5,610 nt of DNA from NBML01 sp029939535 (lineage in GTDB: Bacteria > Desulfobacterota > Desulfobacteria > Desulfobacterales > Desulfobacteraceae), in the NCBI GenBank assembly GCA_029939535.1, contig JAOZST010000222.1, positions 1-5,610 of the forward strand, written 5' to 3'. How positions within the stretch are numbered: the stretch's first letter is position 1; each line of letters starts with the position of its first letter. The notes beneath the pieces are model-generated. The model was not told where the DNA came from, searched no databases, and saw only the letters and a list, made by a program, of their open reading frames with translations. Below are positions 1-5,483 of this stretch, one piece after another. Position numbers and translations under genes: made by a program.

Positions 1-7
1 GAAAATT

Positions 8-13
8 TATGAT
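8..13 (+). promoter_or_regulatory. Possible -10 element upstream of the nitroreductase gene
   Basis: TATGAT lies at 8-13 and differs from the sigma70 -10 consensus at one base. It would start a transcript near position 20 and leave a leader of about 30 bases before the ATG at 50. The matching -35 element would fall off the left edge, so this cannot be tested here. In AT-rich sequence such a hexamer is often chance. Confidence 0.2.
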
Positions 14-49
14 AACTTAGCCTATTTACATAAGTAATTGGACCCTTGT

Positions 50-955
50 ATGAACCCGAGAAAAGTAACGACTATTATTGATCCTGAAAAGTGCAATGGC
101 TGCGAATTTTGTATCCAGGTCTGCCCTTCAGACACAATTTCCCTTATCAACAAAATTGCTGTCGTTACCGGCGATAAATCCCTTTCCTGCGGTCATTGCA
201 TGGCCGTCTGCCCTACCAGCGCCATTGAGGTAAAAGCCCTTGATGATGACATGACCTGTTTTGAAACCTTTTCCATGGATACAGACTGGATGAACTTTGG
301 ATCCTTTCCCACATCAGACCTTGCAAAACTCATGGCTTCCAGAAGATCCTGCAGGAATTTTAAAGAAAAGCCGGTGGGACCTGAAATTCTAAGGGATTTG
401 ATTAAGATGGCTGTGCTTGCACCTTCAGGAACCAACAGCCAGGCATGGACATTTACCTGCCTCCAATCCAGGGATGCTGTATTGAATTTAGGACAAATGA
501 TTAAAAAATTTTTCCAGGATCTAAACAAAAAAGCCGATAACCTAATTTTAAGAAAAGGTTTAAAATTATTGGGGCAAAAAAAACTGGATATCTATTATAA
601 AGAATATTATGAATCTGTTAAGGATGCCATGGATAAGATGGAAACCCAGAATATTGACCGGCTCTTCCATGGTGCAACTGCATGTATCCTGATCGGTTCC
701 GGCCCTGGAGCAAGCTGCCCCAAAGAAGATGCAATGCTGGCTGGGGGAAATATTCTGCTGGCAGCCCATACAATGGGCCTTGGCTCATGCCTCATTGGTT
801 TTGCGGTTGAAGCCTTAAAGGCAGACAAATCAATCCAGAAAAATCTTGGTATTCCCGATAAAGAAAAAATACATACCGTCATTGCCCTGGGGTATCCCAA
901 TGAAACATACAGGACCATCACCGGCAGAAAAAAACCTGTGATTCGGTTTCAATAA
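50..955 (+). CDS. Nitroreductase family protein with N-terminal 4Fe-4S ferredoxin domain
   Basis: Predicted cytoplasmic FMN-dependent oxidoreductase of 301 residues, with an iron-sulfur module that would feed electrons to the flavin. The substrate is unknown. Residues 1-62 are a ferredoxin domain: Cys15, 18, 21 and 25 followed by Pro form a complete 4Fe-4S motif. The second motif has Cys47, 50 and 54 plus Pro, but Ser44 stands where the first Cys is expected. Residues from about 91 to the end are the nitroreductase fold: RRSCRNF (98-104), which fits the FMN-phosphate-binding start of the family, then APSGTNSQAW (124-133), and a glycine-rich MGLGSCLIGF stretch near residue 240. ATG at 50 is preferred because GGA lies 7 bases upstream. 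An in-frame TTG at 38 would add four residues and has no better ribosome site. It probably shares a transcript with the gene at 967. The family call is firm; the physiological reaction is not known. Confidence 0.9.
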   Translation: MNPRKVTTIIDPEKCNGCEFCIQVCPSDTISLINKIAVVTGDKSLSCGHCMAVCPTSAIEVKALDDDMTCFETFSMDTDWMNFGSFPTSDLAKLMASRRSCRNFKEKPVGPEILRDLIKMAVLAPSGTNSQAWTFTCLQSRDAVLNLGQMIKKFFQDLNKKADNLILRKGLKLLGQKKLDIYYKEYYESVKDAMDKMETQNIDRLFHGATACILIGSGPGASCPKEDAMLAGGNILLAAHTMGLGSCLIGFAVEALKADKSIQKNLGIPDKEKIHTVIALGYPNETYRTITGRKKPVIRFQ

Positions 956-966
956 ATGAGGTAAAA

Positions 967-2352
967 ATGAACCAGGAAAAACAATTATCCATTACTGACA
1001 TAATCAGGGAATTAAATACAGGAACTGCTACCACAAAATTCATACTGAAACGGTTCAATAAATGGCTGCCCTTTGATCGTATTGACGGCCTTCATTCATA
1101 CTCCCGACAAACAATTCCTATACTGATAAAAATAAAAGAATACCTGGATTCAGGCATGCTGCCGTCGGAAATAGAGCAGGAGCTTGAAAATCCATCCCAG
1201 GCAGATTTCACAGAAGCCAATTCAACGGAAGCCAATTCAATGGGGACCAATTCAATTGATGAGAATCCAATGGAAGCCAATCCAGTGGAAGATATTAAAA
1301 AGCATTTTCTGGAACAGCCCAATGAAGATATCCGTTTGAGCAAAGATGGATTAAGTCTTATCAAATCAATTTTTAATGATATCAAAGGCACCCAAGACAG
1401 GATCGCCATTGCCCATGAGAAAAGGGCTGAGGCTGAACAGAGAAAGGCCGTTTCCATTGAAAAAAGGGCTGAGGCTGAAGAAAAAAAAGCCATTGCTATG
1501 AATAATATTGCCAATGCCCTGCAGGAGATGAACCAGCACAGGATACAAGACGGAGAAACAAAGGAAATAGCTCTTCAGTCAGTACAAGCCCTGGCAGTGG
1601 ATGAAACAGAAGTGGATGAAACAAATTCTGAGATTGATGATCTTTTGGATGCGGTTGAACCAGATGAAGTTGAACAGAATGAAGCAGATGTATTGGATAT
1701 TCCTGCCACTCCCTTTGACATGCTGGAAACCAGCGATATTGAAATGGATGATCTTTCTGCCCTGGTTGATGTGGATGAAGACCTGGTTCCGGCATCTGAT
1801 AAAGACGAAACACCAGTCGATGACATCGAATTAGAGAGCCTGGACACGGATGATCTATCCCTGCTTCTGGATGATTCCATTCCACAGCCTGATGAATTTA
1901 ATGAATTGGACGATTTATCGGCTTTGATTGATTCTGTTTCAGCCCAGGAGGATTCGGATTCTACAACCGGCTCTGACCCTGATTTTAACAATAACGAAGC
2001 ACACAATGACGAATCACCTATGGATGATCTTAGTGCTTTAATTGATGATAAAAAGGAAAATATAGGTCCAAATACTGCCAGGGAAAACGCCCTGGAAGAA
2101 CCCATGGATGATCTGGCAGCCCTGGTTGATGAAACTCCGTCTTTAAAACCGGACATCACACCCCAGGAAGATATTGCAAAATACAAGGCAGTTGTAATGA
2201 AAATAATCCTTGGGCTCAAGTCAGAAGGATATAGTGCTGAAAAAACCACAAAACGTCTGAATAAGGATAAAATTCAGACGCTTTCCGGAAAACCTGGATG
2301 GAGTGAAAAGGCTATTTCACAAATTTATAAATTTATTGATTCTGCAAAATAA
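967..2352 (+). CDS. Modular MerR-like HTH / coiled-coil / acidic-repeat protein, function unknown
   Basis: A 461-residue protein that I do not recognise as a named gene. Residues 7-74 read like a MerR-type helix-turn-helix: an ITDIIRELNTG start, a KWLPFDRIDGLHSYSR wing-like part, then a helix ending SGMLPSEIEQEL. Residues 83-107 are five degenerate pentapeptides (EANS type). Residues 140-190 form a charged coiled coil built on two 14-residue repeats. Residues 210-390 are very acidic, probably disordered, and carry five copies of a DDLSALID-like motif. Residues 400-461 are basic and helical, with the pattern G-S-x4-T-x2-LN...T-x-SGK...W-S-x3-I. This resembles the C-terminal helical segment of serine recombinases, but there is no catalytic resolvase domain. 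There is no signal peptide or membrane segment. ATG at 967 has a GAGG site at 958-961 and starts 11 bases after the upstream stop, so co-transcription is likely. A DNA-binding or scaffolding role is inference. Confidence 0.8.
   Translation: MNQEKQLSITDIIRELNTGTATTKFILKRFNKWLPFDRIDGLHSYSRQTIPILIKIKEYLDSGMLPSEIEQELENPSQADFTEANSTEANSMGTNSIDENPMEANPVEDIKKHFLEQPNEDIRLSKDGLSLIKSIFNDIKGTQDRIAIAHEKRAEAEQRKAVSIEKRAEAEEKKAIAMNNIANALQEMNQHRIQDGETKEIALQSVQALAVDETEVDETNSEIDDLLDAVEPDEVEQNEADVLDIPATPFDMLETSDIEMDDLSALVDVDEDLVPASDKDETPVDDIELESLDTDDLSLLLDDSIPQPDEFNELDDLSALIDSVSAQEDSDSTTGSDPDFNNNEAHNDESPMDDLSALIDDKKENIGPNTARENALEEPMDDLAALVDETPSLKPDITPQEDIAKYKAVVMKIILGLKSEGYSAEKTTKRLNKDKIQTLSGKPGWSEKAISQIYKFIDSAK
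1213..1287 (+). repeat. 15-bp tandem repeat, five copies, in frame
   Basis: Five consecutive 15-base units start at 1213, 1228, 1243, 1258 and 1273. The first two read GAAGCCAATTCAA followed by CG or TG; the others are diverged. They encode EANST, EANSM, GTNSI, DENPM and EANPV (residues 83-107 of the surrounding protein). The unit is a multiple of three, so gain or loss of copies would change the linker between the HTH and the coiled coil without shifting the frame. Confidence 0.85.
1417..1500 (+). repeat. 42-bp tandem duplication encoding a coiled-coil repeat
   Basis: Two adjacent 42-base units (1417-1458 and 1459-1500) encode EKRAEAEQRKAVSI and EKRAEAEEKKAIAM. An 18-base core is identical at 1420-1437 and 1462-1479. 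Fourteen residues equal two heptads, so the duplication lengthens the coiled coil in register. Confidence 0.8.
1744..2130 (+). repeat. Five dispersed copies of an acidic DDLSALID-type peptide motif
   Basis: The motif [M/L/T]-D-D-L-[S/A]-x-L-[V/I/L]-D occurs at protein residues 260-268, 294-302, 314-322, 352-360 and 380-388, which start at bases 1744, 1846, 1906, 2020 and 2104. A weaker relative, IDDLLDAVE, sits at residues 223-231. The copies use different synonymous codons (Ser as TCT, TCC, TCG or AGT) and are unevenly spaced by 20-38 residues. The peptide, not the DNA, therefore appears to be what is maintained. This fits a multivalent short linear binding motif in a disordered acidic linker; the partner is unknown. 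Confidence 0.8.
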
Positions 2353-2405
2353 AAGATTCTATTTAGCACCGGCCTTTACCGCAAATTCCGTATTTATAAA
2401 TTTGT
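2319..2405. repeat. AT-rich inverted repeat across the convergent gene ends
   Basis: ACAAATTTATAAAT at 2319-2332 is the exact reverse complement of ATTTATAAATTTGT at 2392-2405. The pair spans the last codons of both convergent genes and the 6-base gap between their stops. Each arm is itself a near-perfect AT palindrome, and the loop would be 59 bases, so a stable hairpin is doubtful. No ordinary GC-rich terminator is visible for either gene here. Confidence 0.45.
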
Positions 2406-3297
2406 CCAGATCAATAAGGCTTGTCATGATTTTCATTTCATCCATCATATATTTCTGGATGGTATCCAGATCCTTGATCACGGGAAACAGTTCCCCCGTA
2501 AGGATACGGTCCGGAGGCATGGTTAAGACCTTTTTAATCACTTCTTTGTCCTGAGACAAAAAATCACCGCCAATGACAGCAGCAGGCTCTGGCTGTGCAT
2601 CAATGGCAAGACCTGATTTAACAAAACTGGTGCATATTTCCTGGATTGCTTCCGGATGTTTTTCAATAATCTCCGACCGCATGACAAAAACGCAGCAAGG
2701 ATGATTTGGCCATAGATCTTTTGACAGGTAAAACTCCTCCCCATGTCCCTGGGCAATTACTATGGACCCAAAGGGTTCTGCCACGATAAATCCTCCAATT
2801 TCACCTTCATCATCATACTCGATGGCTTCGGGCATCTGAAAGGGTGCAACCACTTCCAGGGTCACGTCAACACCTTTTTCCGTGGAACGGCCCGGTTTAA
2901 GGCCCTTTTCCAGGAGGAGCTTATGAAACAGCATATGATGCACTGACAATTGATATGGAATTAAAACAGTTTTACCGGCAAAATCTTCGATTTTTTCTAT
3001 ATTGGCTTTTTTACTCTTTACAAGGATACTTCCTGATTTATGGGCAAAAAGCAGTAATTTCAGATCCACACCGGCTTTAAACAAGTCCATGGCAGTGGGT
3101 GCAAGGATCAGTGCACCATCAAGGGATTTAACTGACAACGCATCTGCAACCTCGTTCCATCCGTTTTTCACCACAGGCTCAAGTGTACAATGTTCAAACT
3201 TTTCCATTCCTTTTTTCTGTTTAAGCGCACTCACACCCAGGATAAGATGATCCGTTATTTTAAGATAACCAATCTTGATTGCAGGTTTTTCTGCCAT
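2359..3297 (-). CDS. NitT/TauT-type ABC solute-binding protein, without signal peptide
   Basis: A 312-residue protein with the two-lobed periplasmic-binding-protein fold of the NrtA/SsuA/NMT1 class (nitrate, sulfonate and pyrimidine-precursor binders). Visible family marks are the IKIGYLKITDHL start (7-18), GWNEVADAL...DGALILAPTAMDL (46-72), the lobe-linking GFIVAEPFGS (169-178), and HPCCVFVMRSEIIEKHPEAI (199-218). The N-terminus is MAEKPAIKIGY, with no hydrophobic signal or lipobox. An in-frame TAA at 3313-3315 excludes an upstream extension. ATG at 3295-3297 has a strong GGAGG (3305-3309) seven bases away. The protein is therefore expected in the cytoplasm, perhaps as a ligand sensor or an enzyme on this fold (compare MqnA/MqnD). 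No permease or ATPase gene is in the window. The ligand cannot be told from sequence. The gene is convergent with the one ending at 2352 and is probably transcribed alone. Confidence 0.85.
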   Translation of the reverse strand: MAEKPAIKIGYLKITDHLILGVSALKQKKGMEKFEHCTLEPVVKNGWNEVADALSVKSLDGALILAPTAMDLFKAGVDLKLLLFAHKSGSILVKSKKANIEKIEDFAGKTVLIPYQLSVHHMLFHKLLLEKGLKPGRSTEKGVDVTLEVVAPFQMPEAIEYDDEGEIGGFIVAEPFGSIVIAQGHGEEFYLSKDLWPNHPCCVFVMRSEIIEKHPEAIQEICTSFVKSGLAIDAQPEPAAVIGGDFLSQDKEVIKKVLTMPPDRILTGELFPVIKDLDTIQKYMMDEMKIMTSLIDLDKFINTEFAVKAGAK

Positions 3298-3343
3298 TGA
3301 GATACCTCCAGATTATAAACGTAAATAAAGACAATATCCTTCT

Positions 3344-3371
3344 ATTATGCGCAAGTTGACCTCAAAGTCAA
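3344..3371 (-). promoter_or_regulatory. Sigma70-like promoter for the solute-binding protein gene
   Basis: On the minus strand TTGACT (3371-3366) and CATAAT (3349-3344) are separated by 16 bases; each hexamer matches the consensus at five of six positions. Transcription would begin near 3337, giving a leader of about 40 bases with the GGAGG ribosome site. It lies in the only sizeable intergenic gap, behind ispD, so the gene need not rely on read-through from ispD. Confidence 0.55.
3356..3371. promoter_or_regulatory. Inverted repeat over the -35 element, possible operator
   Basis: TTGAC-N6-GTCAA is a perfect 5-base inverted repeat at 3356-3371, and its right arm overlaps the predicted -35 hexamer. 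A bound regulator there would compete with RNA polymerase. The arms resemble CRP/FNR-family half-sites, but the spacing is two bases too long for the usual TTGA-N6-TCAA arrangement. The regulator is therefore unassigned and chance is possible. Confidence 0.3.
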
Positions 3372-3413
3372 TGATAAATACGGAATGCAATAGAAGCCGG
3401 TCATACTGGACTT

Positions 3414-4124
3414 TTATAAATTATTCAGCAGGTACTGAGCAATCACGAGGTCTTCCCTGGTTGTCAGCTTGATATTGAATTCAGAGCCTTTTATCATGGA
3501 AACAGGAATTCCCGCATGTTCCAAAAGAGATGCCTCATCCGTACCAGAAAAGGAAGTGGCTTTGGCATATTCAAATGCCTTGAAAACAAGATCAAGCTTG
3601 AAAACCTGGGGAGTCTGCGCCCTGTAGAGTTTATCCCGGTCAAGTGTCTTTGAAATCCATTCATTCTCCAGAACTTGTTTTATTGTGTCTGTAATTTTAA
3701 CACCAGGGATACAGGCACCATTTGCTTTGGCTTTGTCCATGCAGGTATCAATTATTTTTTTTCCAATAAAAGGGCGGACACCATCATGGATAAGCACAAT
3801 CGTTTTGTCAAAAGAATTGGATAATTCTCCGGCTTTTACAAGGCCGTTAAAAACCGAATCCTGCCGGGTCTGTCCGCCATTTACAAGATGGACCGGGGTC
3901 TTGAAATCAAAGGGCTGAACAATTGTTTTGCTGCAGAATTCAATATCATCTGCTGGAAGAACCAGGATGATATCATTCATTTTTCCATGGGATTCAAATG
4001 CCATTATGGTTCTGGTCAAAACAGGGATATTGTCCAGCTCCATATATTGTTTTTTTTGTTTTGACTGCATGCGGAGGCCCTTGCCGGCAGCAACAATTAT
4101 GCCAATATTTTTATAGGGAACCAT
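3414..4124 (-). CDS. ispD: 2-C-methyl-D-erythritol 4-phosphate cytidylyltransferase
   Basis: Catalyses MEP + CTP to CDP-methylerythritol + diphosphate in the cytoplasmic MEP isoprenoid pathway. With the ATG start at 4124 it has 236 residues, the same length as E. coli IspD. The nucleotide-binding loop AAGKGLRM covers 12-19 with Arg18, and Lys25 lies in KKQY. Next come GGQTRQDSV (83-91), HDGVRPF (113-119), Arg163 and Thr171 around RAQTPQ, TDEASLLE from Thr195, and Lys219 in NIKLTT. These correspond to E. coli Arg20, Lys27, Arg157, Thr165, Thr189 and Lys213, so it should be active. An in-frame TTG at 4130-4128 overlaps the upstream TGA. ATG is preferred because GAG lies six bases before it. Only two bases separate it from the HPr-fusion stop, which implies translational coupling. 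No ispF follows, unlike in many genomes. No clear terminator is visible after the stop. Confidence 0.95.
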   Translation of the reverse strand: MVPYKNIGIIVAAGKGLRMQSKQKKQYMELDNIPVLTRTIMAFESHGKMNDIILVLPADDIEFCSKTIVQPFDFKTPVHLVNGGQTRQDSVFNGLVKAGELSNSFDKTIVLIHDGVRPFIGKKIIDTCMDKAKANGACIPGVKITDTIKQVLENEWISKTLDRDKLYRAQTPQVFKLDLVFKAFEYAKATSFSGTDEASLLEHAGIPVSMIKGSEFNIKLTTREDLVIAQYLLNNL

Positions 4125-4126
4125 TT

Positions 4127-5437
4127 TCAACTCAAATATGACAACTCTTTTGGCAGAGGGATTCCCTTGCCCATATGATCCTCTCCATAGTTCACCTCAG
4201 ACAGGATGACAAGATCGTTCAATGCCCTTGAATCACCCGTAAAGGTAACAATCTCTACTTCTTCTTTCTTGATTTTACCTCCTGCCCATTGGATGTCCAG
4301 CACGGATGATGCATCAAAGGAATCTTCACCAACTTTTAATGTAACTTCACCCCCGTAATGCTGAACAATTTTTGCAACCAGAAGGCTGGGTCTGCTGTGA
4401 AATCCCCTGTCCTTTGGAATACCCACATGTATGGTTGAGGTTTCCATGTTTTTGTTTAATATTTGAGAAGCAACCTCTTTGCCTGAGGATAAAAATTTCC
4501 CAGCATAAAAAAGACAGAAATTAACGGCGCGGTCCAGAAGAACATCCGGATCAATCAATTCAGCCAAATCCATGCTTACTCTCTTATAAACGTCTTTAAA
4601 TCCAATATCATATAGATGGCGTTCATAAAAATGCAATAATCGCCCCATGACCTGGAGGATATTAAATACAATGGAAAAATGACTGCGGAGTTGTTCCAAA
4701 AGAATATTTTCAGAAGAGGACTGGGTGTTCACCACATAGGAATCAAAGGAGGACTGAATATTATGAATTTTCATTTCAAAACTGCGGATAATTACCTCAT
4801 TGATCTTGTCCGGTACCAGTTTATTGATGGTTTTTAAATCATATCGTTCATAAAATAAAAATTGTTCAAACTCCTTGACAACTTCCAGAAATTCACTGGA
4901 TATCCTGGTTAAATTTTGTTTTTGCTGACTTTTTGTATTAAAGTCATCTATATTATTGTCCAGTTGCTGGGTGGATGTTATTCCAGGGAAATAGTCAATA
5001 TCATATCCGGTTTTGGGTATGGTAATATCCAGTCGCTTTGCCTCCCTTAAAATGATGGGTACAGCAAGTTTCAAAGAATCCTGAAGAATTTGCAGGGTAT
5101 CGGATGCTTCATTTTTAAACATCCCATTGTCACCATTATCAAGTTTGTAAAATACAAACCGGTTTAAAAAATGTGCCTGGGAATAGCAGGCAAGGGAAAG
5201 ATGGCGCACAGTGGCGCTCAACTCCCGGTAGAAAACCCATTCTTTGTTTTTTTTTGCTCCGTGAAAATCCAGAAAATCTTCAATAATATGGGAAGTGGTA
5301 ATGAGTTTTGAATAAAGTTTTTTAGTGAATATATAGTCGTCAAACTCAATATTATGAATAAACAATATGCATTTCAGGTATTCAAAGGAAAAAATATTTA
5401 CTTTTTCCTTAAACGAGATATCACAGGACAGGTTCAT
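4127..5437 (-). CDS. HPr-family phosphocarrier domain fused to a long helical N-terminal domain
   Basis: A 436-residue protein. Residues 331 to about 425 are an HPr domain: RGFHSRPSLLVA carries the phosphorylatable His347 with Arg349 and Pro350, like His15/Arg17/Pro18 of HPr. Ser378, exactly 31 residues later in ASSVLDI, matches the regulatory Ser46. A short tail follows (GKGIPLPKELSYLS). Residues 1-330 are mostly helical and soluble, with no signal peptide or membrane segment, and I do not recognise the family. HPr alone is about 85-90 residues. The fusion suggests that phosphorylation of the HPr part controls, or is controlled by, the N-terminal part; this is inference. No EI, EII or HPr kinase gene is in the window. 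ATG at 5437 is chosen because GGAAGAG lies five bases upstream (5443-5449). A TTG at 5488 would extend into the 3' end of rnpB. Its stop lies two bases before ispD. Confidence 0.85.
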   Translation of the reverse strand: MNLSCDISFKEKVNIFSFEYLKCILFIHNIEFDDYIFTKKLYSKLITTSHIIEDFLDFHGAKKNKEWVFYRELSATVRHLSLACYSQAHFLNRFVFYKLDNGDNGMFKNEASDTLQILQDSLKLAVPIILREAKRLDITIPKTGYDIDYFPGITSTQQLDNNIDDFNTKSQQKQNLTRISSEFLEVVKEFEQFLFYERYDLKTINKLVPDKINEVIIRSFEMKIHNIQSSFDSYVVNTQSSSENILLEQLRSHFSIVFNILQVMGRLLHFYERHLYDIGFKDVYKRVSMDLAELIDPDVLLDRAVNFCLFYAGKFLSSGKEVASQILNKNMETSTIHVGIPKDRGFHSRPSLLVAKIVQHYGGEVTLKVGEDSFDASSVLDIQWAGGKIKKEEVEIVTFTGDSRALNDLVILSEVNYGEDHMGKGIPLPKELSYLS

Positions 5438-5456
5438 TGTTTCTCTTCCAGAAAAA

Positions 5457-5462
5457 ATTATA
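5457..5462 (-). promoter_or_regulatory. Possible -10 element inside the rnpB terminator tract
   Basis: A perfect TATAAT lies at 5462-5457 on the minus strand, in the AT-rich tail of the rnpB terminator. Transcription would start near 5450 and give a leader of about 13 bases with the GGAAGAG ribosome site before the HPr-fusion ATG. No good -35 hexamer is found at 16-18 bases (TTGGCC lies 20 away), so this is weak. Confidence 0.25.
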
Positions 5463-5483
5463 AAAAAAATTTCGGTCTGACCG
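5461..5483 (-). terminator. Rho-independent terminator of rnpB
   Basis: The end of the RNA can fold CGGT-CAG-ACCG (5483-5473), followed by AAA and eight consecutive U (5469-5462); another six-U run comes at 5457-5452. The local stem is only four pairs. The GGCCGGUCAGACCG segment should also pair with the 5' end of rnpB as helix P1, which could supply a stronger hairpin. Confidence 0.55.

Noticed and set aside
1092..1514. 140-codon open frame on the minus strand
   Set aside because: Antisense shadow of the same gene, with Ala/Ser/Phe/Leu bias from the coiled-coil codons and no credible start signal.
1575..2249. 224-codon open frame on the minus strand, Ser-rich
   Set aside because: It is antisense to the acidic repeat linker of the plus-strand gene. 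The GAT/GAC-rich codons there give Ser-rich complement frames, and there is no ribosome site or family resemblance.
3312..3317. Perfect TATAAT on the minus strand close to the solute-binding protein start
   Set aside because: No -35 at suitable spacing (TTGTCT is only 11 bases away), and transcription would begin within the ribosome-binding site. The promoter at 3344-3371 fits better.
3356..3371. FNR or HcpR binding site
   Set aside because: The half-sites look similar, but the spacing is two bases longer than the family's usual arrangement.
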